Source: Bacillota bacterium
GTDB taxonomy: Bacteria; Bacillota; Clostridia; Lachnospirales; Lachnospiraceae
Direction: 5' to 3'
DNA: 64,000 nucleotides
NCBI GenBank assembly: GCA_023434365.1
Contig: JAEYSV010000014.1
Span: forward strand, 1-64,000
Under the pieces are notes generated by a model. The model saw nothing but the letters and a program-made list of their open reading frames with translations, had not been told where the DNA came from and searched no databases. Of this stretch, positions 9,408 through 17,275 are shown piece after piece. Made by a program: the position numbers and the translations under genes. The first letter of the stretch is position 1. Every line of letters starts with the position of its first letter.

Positions 9408-9535
9408 ATGTAACCCTCTTTCTTTTATTTTATCAAACTATATATGTATGCCATTCATTTACAAGTTATATTTACAACCAGTGATACAAGCAAGTTTTAT
9501 TCCCACTTAAGAAGGGAAGCATTTGCAATAGGTTA

Positions 9536-9564
9536 AATATAGCATAATTAGGCATATGTGTCAA
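9536..9564 (-). promoter_or_regulatory. Promoter of LTA-synthase-like paralogue 2
   Basis: Minus-strand TTGACA (9564-9559), a 17-bp spacer and TATATT (9541-9536) lie about 130 bp before the ATG at 9407. The bases after the -10 box (TATATTTAA) also match those of paralogue 1, which supports duplication of the promoter along with the gene. Confidence 0.75.
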
Positions 9565-9912
9565 AATATAGAAAATAATAAATGGTTTGCACAAAATGGA
9601 TGAAATTGCCTTATTTTTATGGATTTAAACGGATTTTTAAAGAGTTAGTAAAGGGATACTACTTATCGTAAATGTAAAATGTAAGAAAAAATTAAATAAT
9701 GTAATGGCGTTATTTTATGATGTTCAAGAATGAATATTTATGCATTTATAATGAGTACTTATAATATATATTTAAATAAATGAATAATATTGTGAATGAA
9801 ATCGACAAAAAAATGTATACTTTTTCATTAGGTATGTTAAAATAAATAAAATCAAATTTCATCCGTATCATATGCTTTATCACTAGAAACATTATCAGGA
9901 AGGAAGAACAAG
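9565..9912. other. AT-rich intergenic region upstream of carB
   Basis: This 348-bp stretch contains no open frame that I can support. I found no PyrR-binding hairpin, terminator/antiterminator pair or clear TTGACA-type promoter. TATACT at 9816-9821 is a possible -10 element without a good -35. GGAAGG precedes the carB start. Confidence 0.4.
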
Positions 9913-12900
9913 ATGGGAAAAAGAAATGACATTCATAAAGTGTTAATTATTGGATCAGGTCCGATTATTATCGGGCAGGCTTGTGAATTTGACTACTCCG
10001 GTACACAAGCTTGTAAGGCGCTTAGAAACCTTGGATATGAAATTGTGTTGGTAAATTCCAATCCAGCCACCATCATGACAGATCCAGAAATTGCAGATGT
10101 AACTTATATAGAACCGCTCAACGTAAAGAAATTAGAACAAATTATTAGTAAAGAGCGTCCGGATGCCATTTTACCAAACCTTGGAGGACAGTCCGGTTTG
10201 AATCTTTGCTCTGAACTAGCTGGAGCTGGAATATTAGAAAAATACAATGTAAAAGTAATCGGCGTTCAAATTGATGCAATTGAACGTGGGGAAGACCGAA
10301 TCGAATTCAAAAAAACGATGGAAAGTCTAGGGATAGGAATGGCGAGAAGCGAGGTAGCTTACTCGGTTGAGGAAGCACTTGAGATTGCAGATAAGCTTGG
10401 TTATCCGGTGGTACTTCGTCCGGCCTATACAATGGGTGGAGCTGGTGGAGGACTAGTTTACAATGTTGAAGAATTAAAAACGGTTTGTGCCAGAGGTTTG
10501 CAAGCCAGCTTAGTAGGGCAGGTTCTGGTTGAAGAATCTATTCTAGGTTGGGAAGAGCTTGAACTAGAAGTAGTTCGGGATGCCAAAAACAATATGATAA
10601 CGGTTTGTTTTATTGAAAATATAGACCCACTTGGAGTACATACTGGGGATTCTTTCTGTAGTGCTCCAATGCTAACGATTAGTACCGAAGTTCAACAAGA
10701 GCTTCAAAGACAGGCTTATAAAATAGTAGAAGCCATTCAGGTAATCGGTGGAACGAATGTACAGTTTGCGCATGATCCGGAGAGCGGAAGAATTCTGGTT
10801 ATCGAGATTAACCCTAGAACCAGCCGTTCCTCTGCGCTTGCTTCAAAAGCAACTGGATTTCCTATTGCATTAGTTTCCGCAATGCTAGCGAGTGGATTAA
10901 CCTTAGACGAGATTCCATGTGGTAAATACAAGACGTTAGATCAGTATGTGCCAGATGGAGACTATGTAGTAATCAAATTTGCTCGCTGGGCATTTGAGAA
11001 GTTCAAGGGAGTGGAAGATAAACTTGGTACTCAGATGAGAGCAGTAGGTGAGGTTATGAGTATTGGAAAAACCTATAAGGAGGCTTTCCAAAAAGCAATC
11101 CGTAGTTTGGAAAATGGTCGTTATGGGCTTGGGTTTGCCAAAGATTTTAATCAAAAATCAAAAGAAGAACTGTTAAAACTCCTTGTTTATCCTACGAGTG
11201 AGCGTCAATTTGTCATGTATGAAGCACTTCGTAAGGGTGCAACGGTGGAAGAATTATATCAGCTAACGAAGATTAAACACTACTTCATTGAACAGATGAA
11301 AGAATTAGTCGATGAGGAAGAGATACTGATTAAAAATAAAGGCTATGTGCCAGACGAAGAGGCGTTAACCAAAGCAAAACGTGATGGTTTCTCAGATAAA
11401 TACCTTAGTCAAATTCTTGAAATCAAAGAAGAAGAGATTCGTAAGGCAAGAAAGGTAATTGGAGTAAATGAAGAATGGGATAGCATCCATGTAAGTGGTA
11501 CACAAGACAGCGCTTACTATTACTCTACTTATAATGGCTGTGATAATACAGATGAATCACCGCTAGTTACTAGTGATAAGCAAAAAATTATGATTCTTGG
11601 TGGTGGACCAAACCGAATCGGTCAGGGCATTGAGTTTGACTACTGTAGCGTGCATGCAGCATTTGCTCTTAAGAAACTTGGATTCGAAACCATTATAGTA
11701 AACTGTAATCCGGAGACCGTTTCCACTGATTATGATACGTCTGACAAATTATATTTTGAACCGCTAACTTTGGAAGATGTTTTAAGTATTTATGAAAAAG
11801 AACAACCACTTGGAGTAATAGCTCAGTTTGGCGGACAGACTCCACTAAATCTTGCAGCAGAGCTTGAAAAGAATGGAGTAAAGATTCTTGGAACCAGCCC
11901 GGCCGTAATAGACATGGCAGAAGACCGTGATTTATTCCGTGCGATGATGGATAAATTAGAGATTCCTATGCCAGAGTCCGGTATGGCGGTTACTGTAGAG
12001 CAAGCAGTTCAAATTGCCGGGAAAATTGGATATCCTGTAATGGTACGACCTTCCTATGTATTGGGTGGACGTGGTATGGAAGTAGTATATAATGACGAAA
12101 TGATGGTTCAGTATATGAATGCAGCGGTAGGTGTCACACCAGACCGACCTATACTGATTGACCGTTTCTTAAAACATGCTTTAGAAGTAGAAGCTGATGC
12201 TATCAGCGATGGAACACATGCGTTTGTACCTGCAGTCATGGAGCATATTGAATTAGCCGGAGTTCATTCCGGAGACAGCGCTTGTATCATTCCGTCACTA
12301 AACATCAGTGAGAAAAACTTAGAAATCATAAAAGAATATACTAAAAAGATAGCTCAGGAAATGAAGGTATGCGGACTGATGAATATGCAGTATGCAATTG
12401 AAGAGGATAAGGTGTATGTACTTGAAGCTAATCCTAGAGCAAGCCGAACTGTACCATTAGTATCAAAAGTATGTAATATTGGAATGGTTCCTATCGCCAC
12501 TCAGATTATTACTGCTGAACTTACTGGTTTACCTTCTCCTATCGAAGATTTAAAAGAGAAGGTGATTACTCATTATGGTGTCAAAGAAGCAGTATTCCCA
12601 TTCAATATGTTCCCTGAAGTAGATCCACTTCTTGGACCTGAGATGCGTTCTACCGGTGAGGTATTAGGACTTGCGAGCACCTTTGGAGAAGCGTTCTACA
12701 AAGCTCAGGAAGCTACTCAGACGGCATTACCAACACAGGGTTGTGTAATTATTAGCGTAAATAACTCGGATAAACCAGAAGCAGTGGAAGTAGCGAAGGA
12801 GTTAATCCAAGAAGGATTTAGTCTGATGGCAACTGGGAATACGTACGAAGTATTAACAAAAGCAGGACTAAGTGCAAAGAAAGTAAATAAGATGCATGAG

Positions 12901-13143
12901 GGCAGACCGAATATCTATGATGTGATTATGAATCGTCAGGCTCAGTTGGTAATTAATACGCCAAGTGGTAAGGATAGTATTCATGATGATAGTTATATTA
13001 GAAAAGCAGCAATTAAGACAAAAACACCATATATTACAACCATGGCAGCGGCTATGGCAGCAGTCAAAGGAATTATGGCAGTAAGAGACAAAGAACAGTT
13101 AGAGGTGATTTCTTTACAGGAAATACATGCGTCAATTAAGTAG
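9913..13143 (+). CDS. carB: Carbamoyl-phosphate synthase large subunit
   Basis: The 1076-residue length and order are those of CarB. A first ATP-grasp half begins with KVLIIGSGPIIIGQACEFDYSG and a second begins with KIMILGGGPNRIGQGIEFDY. The C-terminal MGS-like allosteric domain spans roughly residues 935-1076. With the glutaminase subunit CarA it makes carbamoyl phosphate from bicarbonate, ammonia and two ATP for pyrimidine and arginine synthesis. No carA lies on either side in this window, so the small subunit is encoded elsewhere. Arginine genes occupy the far end of the window but are not linked to it. The start is supported by GGAAGG. No recognisable attenuator was seen. Confidence 0.97.
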   Translation: MGKRNDIHKVLIIGSGPIIIGQACEFDYSGTQACKALRNLGYEIVLVNSNPATIMTDPEIADVTYIEPLNVKKLEQIISKERPDAILPNLGGQSGLNLCSELAGAGILEKYNVKVIGVQIDAIERGEDRIEFKKTMESLGIGMARSEVAYSVEEALEIADKLGYPVVLRPAYTMGGAGGGLVYNVEELKTVCARGLQASLVGQVLVEESILGWEELELEVVRDAKNNMITVCFIENIDPLGVHTGDSFCSAPMLTISTEVQQELQRQAYKIVEAIQVIGGTNVQFAHDPESGRILVIEINPRTSRSSALASKATGFPIALVSAMLASGLTLDEIPCGKYKTLDQYVPDGDYVVIKFARWAFEKFKGVEDKLGTQMRAVGEVMSIGKTYKEAFQKAIRSLENGRYGLGFAKDFNQKSKEELLKLLVYPTSERQFVMYEALRKGATVEELYQLTKIKHYFIEQMKELVDEEEILIKNKGYVPDEEALTKAKRDGFSDKYLSQILEIKEEEIRKARKVIGVNEEWDSIHVSGTQDSAYYYSTYNGCDNTDESPLVTSDKQKIMILGGGPNRIGQGIEFDYCSVHAAFALKKLGFETIIVNCNPETVSTDYDTSDKLYFEPLTLEDVLSIYEKEQPLGVIAQFGGQTPLNLAAELEKNGVKILGTSPAVIDMAEDRDLFRAMMDKLEIPMPESGMAVTVEQAVQIAGKIGYPVMVRPSYVLGGRGMEVVYNDEMMVQYMNAAVGVTPDRPILIDRFLKHALEVEADAISDGTHAFVPAVMEHIELAGVHSGDSACIIPSLNISEKNLEIIKEYTKKIAQEMKVCGLMNMQYAIEEDKVYVLEANPRASRTVPLVSKVCNIGMVPIATQIITAELTGLPSPIEDLKEKVITHYGVKEAVFPFNMFPEVDPLLGPEMRSTGEVLGLASTFGEAFYKAQEATQTALPTQGCVIISVNNSDKPEAVEVAKELIQEGFSLMATGNTYEVLTKAGLSAKKVNKMHEGRPNIYDVIMNRQAQLVINTPSGKDSIHDDSYIRKAAIKTKTPYITTMAAAMAAVKGIMAVRDKEQLEVISLQEIHASIK

Positions 13144-13277
13144 TTAATTTTTGATAATTTTTTTATATAACATCAATCAGAAAACTCTCATTATCATAAA
13201 TTGTAATTAATGTTTACGGATAGGAATGCAAAGAATGAGTAAACTAATTACATCACATAGATTAGGAGAGTGAGAAT

Positions 13278-13538
13278 ATGCTTAAGAAGAAGTCAAAAAT
13301 AGACTGTGCACCTGACGAAACAGTAGTAAAAACACACAGTACTGTGAATGAAAAGCCTGAGGATAAGTATAATATTGGGGATTTGGATTATGTGAATGCA
13401 AGTTCCACTACAGATTTGACCGGACTAATCATGCGCCCACCGTATAATGATGATGAAACGGCATCCTATCATGATATTTATTCCTTTGGCCCACCAGATA
13501 CTAACATCAGGAATTCGCCAGACAAGAAAAAAATATAA
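13278..13538 (+). CDS. Small hydrophilic protein of unknown function
   Basis: This 86-residue protein is highly polar, with a lysine-rich start (MLKKKSK), a central NASSTTDLTGLIMRPP segment and a lysine-rich tail (SPDKKKI). It has no membrane helix, signal peptide or Cys cluster. AGGAGAG is well spaced from the ATG and a very strong intrinsic terminator follows within 12 bp of the stop, so it is very likely a real monocistronic gene. I do not recognise the family. Confidence 0.65.
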   Translation: MLKKKSKIDCAPDETVVKTHSTVNEKPEDKYNIGDLDYVNASSTTDLTGLIMRPPYNDDETASYHDIYSFGPPDTNIRNSPDKKKI

Positions 13539-13549
13539 AATAAGTTGGT

Positions 13550-13599
13550 GCTGTTGCACTTGCGATTAGAGAAATCGTAGGTGCAACAGCGTTTTTTTT
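13550..13599 (+). terminator. Strong intrinsic terminator
   Basis: An 18-bp stem (arms 13550-13567 and 13573-13590, beginning GCTGTTGCAC and ending GTGCAACAGC, with two G-U pairs) has a 5-nt loop and is followed by GTTTTTTTT. It closes the small gene at 13278-13538. Confidence 0.95.
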
Positions 13600-13651
13600 G
13601 TAGAAAATATGAAAATTTTAGTAAAAAGATATTAAACTACTTAAAAAAATG

Positions 13652-13680
13652 TCGATATATTCTAATAAGTGTATTATAAT
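13652..13680 (+). promoter_or_regulatory. Promoter of the GGDEF gene
   Basis: TCGATA (13652-13657) and a perfect TATAAT (13675-13680) are 17 bp apart, 70 bp upstream of the ATG at 13751. Confidence 0.55.
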
Positions 13681-13750
13681 GAAAGCAAGTACGTATTAAG
13701 GTAATTGTAACAAATAGATAGGGATATTTGTGGAAAGAGGGACGTTACAA

Positions 13751-15574
13751 ATGAGTACGATAAAAATGAATAGCTTTCTAGATTCAGCAAGGCCGAATTT
13801 GGTAGTGGACCAGCAATATAATCTATTATATGCGAGTAATAGCTTTTACCAGTTTACCGGGGACAATGGCTCTTTTTCATTGCTAAAACTAGTACATAAA
13901 GATGATTTAGACTACTTGCTTGAATGTGTCGAAGAAGCAAAACGTGAAAAATTCTCAAGAACTGTAGTAAGAATAAAGGATAAGCAGGAAGAGTATCAGC
14001 ATATCGCTATATTTATTAGAAGAACCGAGGATGGAGAAAATTATCTGGTAGAGTATCATAATGTGTTCAAAGCGATAGAAGAGAAAGTGGAATTAAGTTT
14101 TGATATCAGTAAATATCGTAATTATTTATTTTTGGGTGCGATGTGCTTTTTTGATTACGATATTTTGAATGACCATTTTACTCTGCAATGGACATTAAAT
14201 GATGAGATTATTACCATTTTTCAAGGGAATCTTAGTAGCTACAAAGCACATGTATCTTCTAATCATCTGGTAGCACGCTTAGATCAGGAGACTTTTGGAC
14301 ACTTTTGTGACGATTTACAAGGGGATAAGGATCAGTTCGAGCATCTATTAGTCACTTCTATGTTATCTAGTGGTGAAGTATGTGAATATACAAAAGTGCG
14401 TGGTAGAAAAGTATATCATGTGAATGAAGAACCTCATATGGTTGGGGTCTGGTATCAGTATAATGAAATGATGGAGAGCAAAGCCGATCGTGTTTTGGAA
14501 ACGGTGTATCAGGATGCATTAACTGGTTTGTTGAATAAAGCAGAAATTATCAAGTATGCAGAATCGATTATTAATTGTGGTTCCACAAAACATATGGCCC
14601 TAATAATTATTGATATTGATGATTTTAAGGAATTTAATGATTCCTATGGTCATCTATTTGGCGATGAGGTAATCAAAGCGGTTGCATCAACTATTCGTAA
14701 AGTAGTTGGCGAAGCTGGCATGGCTGGGCGTATTGGTGGTGATGAGTTCCTTGTGGTTATCAATAATTTTAAGGAAGAATGGGACATTCGTTCAATTCTT
14801 CGTGCAATGAAGAGCAATATTCAATGGCTATTCAAAGACCGACTTGAGAATATGCAGATTAATTGTTCTTTCGGTGCAGCTTTTTACCCAGAACATACAC
14901 AAAGTTATCGTGAACTTTTTCAGTTAGCGGATAAATGCCTTTATATCGCAAAAGAAAAAGGGAAAAACCGCTATGTTATTTATGATAAAGCAAAACATGG
15001 CCCTCTTAATACAAGGGAAGTTTCGGAGCAAATGTTAGATCTAAAAGTTAGAACCAGTGCAGCGCAGAATGCAGTTCAATATGGTGAAATGTTAGCCAAT
15101 CTTATGATTGAAGGAAAAGAGGGAATTGACAGATTACTCAAAGAAAGTGTAGAGAATCTGGAGATTGACCGTGCAGTTTTTTATACAGGAAAAGATTTGA
15201 CCTGCACCTATGTAGCCAGTATGAACCCTGGCTATACTCCGCCCGGAAAATATGAAGTATTGCCATTTTATCAAAAAGATTTCTCAGAACAACAGATTTA
15301 TGTACTGGATAATATTTATCGGTTAGAATTTTCCGAAAAAGAACTATTTAACTTCTGGAAATCACAGAATATTGTTTCGATCTTCCAGTATCGTTATTTT
15401 GACAAAGCTGGGAATGTGGTTGGTCTATTATCCTTTGAACGGACGAAATTGAGTCGTAAATGGCCAAATGAGTTAGTAGGCAGACTGGTTATCTTATGTA
15501 AAGTGCTCGAAAAACTAATGAACAGCGAAAAATCAATATTGTCAAATGGTATAAAAAGAGATATAATAGGCTAA
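13751..15574 (+). CDS. PAS-GGDEF-GAF diguanylate cyclase-like protein
   Basis: The product is about 607 residues. Its N-terminal part (about 10-110) looks like a PAS sensor (LVVDQQYNLLYASNSFYQFTG). A less recognisable region leads to a GGDEF domain at about 255-410 with DALTGLLNK at its start and an intact GGDEF active loop at residues 329-333 (AGRIGGDEFLVV). The C-terminal 150 residues resemble a GAF domain. The expected activity is cyclic-di-GMP synthesis from two GTP. The inhibitory RxxD site that normally lies five residues before GGDEF is absent (EAGMAG), so product inhibition may be lost. No membrane segment is visible. The ATG at 13751 is preferred over GTG at 13730 because GAAAGAGG is spaced for it. 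The serS promoter lies inside its 3' end. Confidence 0.85.
   Translation: MSTIKMNSFLDSARPNLVVDQQYNLLYASNSFYQFTGDNGSFSLLKLVHKDDLDYLLECVEEAKREKFSRTVVRIKDKQEEYQHIAIFIRRTEDGENYLVEYHNVFKAIEEKVELSFDISKYRNYLFLGAMCFFDYDILNDHFTLQWTLNDEIITIFQGNLSSYKAHVSSNHLVARLDQETFGHFCDDLQGDKDQFEHLLVTSMLSSGEVCEYTKVRGRKVYHVNEEPHMVGVWYQYNEMMESKADRVLETVYQDALTGLLNKAEIIKYAESIINCGSTKHMALIIIDIDDFKEFNDSYGHLFGDEVIKAVASTIRKVVGEAGMAGRIGGDEFLVVINNFKEEWDIRSILRAMKSNIQWLFKDRLENMQINCSFGAAFYPEHTQSYRELFQLADKCLYIAKEKGKNRYVIYDKAKHGPLNTREVSEQMLDLKVRTSAAQNAVQYGEMLANLMIEGKEGIDRLLKESVENLEIDRAVFYTGKDLTCTYVASMNPGYTPPGKYEVLPFYQKDFSEQQIYVLDNIYRLEFSEKELFNFWKSQNIVSIFQYRYFDKAGNVVGLLSFERTKLSRKWPNELVGRLVILCKVLEKLMNSEKSILSNGIKRDIIG
15539..15567 (+). 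promoter_or_regulatory. Promoter of serS inside the GGDEF coding end
   Basis: TTGTCA (15539-15544), a 17-bp spacer and TATAAT (15562-15567) sit in the last codons of the preceding gene and place the transcript start just before the T-box leader. Confidence 0.7.
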
Positions 15575-15584
15575 AATATAGCAT

Positions 15585-15808
15585 ATATAGCAACGTTTGA
15601 GAAAAGCTACGATGTAATCCTTTACTATCAGAGAATCGGTGGGTGGTGCAAACCGATGTAAAGAAACATCTTTCCACTTTTTAAGTTGTCAGTGAAAGCT
15701 GAGCGGCTGGTATCCGATATCATACCTTTGAGTGGTCGATATGATTCGACAATTTGGGTGGCAACACGGAACCTTTCGTCCCATGGTTTATGGAGCGAAA
15801 GGTTTTTT
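15585..15808 (+). promoter_or_regulatory. T-box leader (tRNA-Ser sensing) of serS
   Basis: The leader has the T-box signature TGGGTGGCAACACGG (15755-15769). A terminator follows with arms AACCTTTCGTCCCA (15770-15783) and TGGAGCGAAAGGTT (15791-15804) and a T run. The stem-I element GGTGGGTGGTGCAAACC is visible near 15638-15654. The tRNA-end-binding bulge reads TGGC, which pairs with GCCA; tRNA-Ser has discriminator G73, so the specificity fits. I could not fix the serine specifier codon (AGC and TCC both occur in stem I). Uncharged tRNA-Ser would stabilise the antiterminator and switch serS on. Confidence 0.93.
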
Positions 15809-15813
15809 ATGTT

Positions 15814-15840
15814 ATGGAAAATTGTCTTACAATTTTCTAT
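15814..15840. repeat. Palindromic repeat family, copy 2
   Basis: The arms GAAAATTGT and ACAATTTTC (15817-15825, 15829-15837) are flanked by TAT/ATA pairs. The sequence is related to the hairpins at 99-123, 21394-21417 and 41137-41171. It lies between the T-box terminator and the serS ribosome site. Confidence 0.6.
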
Positions 15841-15864
15841 ATTATTTAAATCGAGGAGGACATT

Positions 15865-17142
15865 ATGTTAGATATTAAATTTGTAAGAGAAAATCCAGAG
15901 ATTGTGAAACAAAATATTCGTAATAAATTTCAGGACAATAAGCTTCCATTGGTAGATGAAGTAATTGAACTGGATTTGCAAAGCCGTAATGCGAAACAGG
16001 AGGCAGATACACTACGTGCTAACAGAAACAAAATCAGTAAAATGATTGGTGGCCTAATGGCACAGGGAAAACGCGAAGAAGCAGAGGAGATGAAACAGGA
16101 AGTTGCCAGAGAGTCTGAGCGATTAATTGAACTAGAAGCAATTGAAAAAGAATTACAGGATAAAATTACAACTTTGATGATGACAATTCCTAATATCATA
16201 GACCCTAGTGTACCGATAGGCAAGGACGACAGTGAGAATGTTGAAATTACTCGTTATGGGGAACCAGTAGTTCCTGACTTTGAGATTCCATACCATGCTG
16301 ATATTATGGCAAAGTTTGATGGTCTTGACTTAGATAGTGCCAGAAAAGTAGCAGGGAATGGGTTCTATTACCTAATGGGAGATATCGCAAGATTGCATTC
16401 TGCAGTAATCTCTTACGCTAGGGATTTCATGATTGAACGTGGGTTCAAATACTGCATCCCACCTTATATGATCCGTAGTAATGTCGTAACTGGTGTTATG
16501 AGCTTTGCAGAGATGGATGCCATGATGTATAAGATTGAAGGAGAAGATTTGTATCTGATTGGAACTAGTGAGCATTCCATGATTGGTAAATTCATTGATA
16601 CCATTTTACCAACGGAACAGCTTCCACAGACACTGACCAGCTATTCACCTTGCTTTAGAAAAGAAAAAGGGGCACATGGAATTGAAGAACGCGGGGTGTA
16701 TCGTATTCATCAGTTTGAAAAGCAGGAAATGATTGTTGTGTGTGAGCCAGAAGAAAGTCCAATGTGGTTTGAGAAATTGTGGCAAAACACAGTAGATCTG
16801 TTCCGTTCTTTAGATATTCCGGTTAGAACATTGGAATGTTGTTCCGGTGACTTAGCTGACCTTAAAGTGAAATCAATAGATGTAGAAGCTTGGTCTCCAA
16901 GACAACAAAAATACTTTGAAGTAGGAAGCTGTTCTAATTTAGGTGATGCACAGGCAAGACGATTGAAAATACGTGTTGTTGGGGAAAATGGTAAATATTT
17001 TGCACATACATTAAACAATACGGTAGTGGCTCCTCCACGTATGTTAATCGCATTTTTAGAAAACAATCTGAATGAAGACGGTACTGTAAATATACCAAAG
17101 GCATTACAGCCTTATATGGGTGGTATGACCAAAATTCAATAA
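15865..17142 (+). CDS. serS: Seryl-tRNA synthetase
   Basis: The 425-residue class II synthetase has the N-terminal coiled-coil arm (about residues 25-105, rich in Lys/Glu/Arg) that grips the long variable arm of tRNA-Ser. A catalytic domain follows with motif 2 (SPCFRKEKGAHGIEERG) and the motif 3 region ending NNTVVAPPRMLIAFLEN. Serine recognition elements such as LIGTSEH are in place. It attaches serine to tRNA-Ser, which also primes selenocysteine synthesis where that exists. The start codon follows CGAGGAGGAC. Expression is set by the upstream T-box. It is followed by a strong terminator and appears to be a single-gene unit. Confidence 0.97.
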   Translation: MLDIKFVRENPEIVKQNIRNKFQDNKLPLVDEVIELDLQSRNAKQEADTLRANRNKISKMIGGLMAQGKREEAEEMKQEVARESERLIELEAIEKELQDKITTLMMTIPNIIDPSVPIGKDDSENVEITRYGEPVVPDFEIPYHADIMAKFDGLDLDSARKVAGNGFYYLMGDIARLHSAVISYARDFMIERGFKYCIPPYMIRSNVVTGVMSFAEMDAMMYKIEGEDLYLIGTSEHSMIGKFIDTILPTEQLPQTLTSYSPCFRKEKGAHGIEERGVYRIHQFEKQEMIVVCEPEESPMWFEKLWQNTVDLFRSLDIPVRTLECCSGDLADLKVKSIDVEAWSPRQQKYFEVGSCSNLGDAQARRLKIRVVGENGKYFAHTLNNTVVAPPRMLIAFLENNLNEDGTVNIPKALQPYMGGMTKIQ

Positions 17143-17154
17143 GTATAAATTGAT

Positions 17155-17199
17155 AGAACAAGCATAGTATGGTAAAATATTACTATGCTTGTTCTTTTT
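17155..17199 (+). terminator. Terminator of serS
   Basis: Perfect 15-bp stem with arms AGAACAAGCATAGTA (17155-17169) and TACTATGCTTGTTCT (17181-17195), followed by TTTTT. Confidence 0.92.
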
Positions 17200-17275
17200 A
17201 TCTATATGAAGCACTGATGATAACACCAACTTGCTTTACTGCAGGTATGGTTTCGAAAGTAAAGGAGGGACTCCT

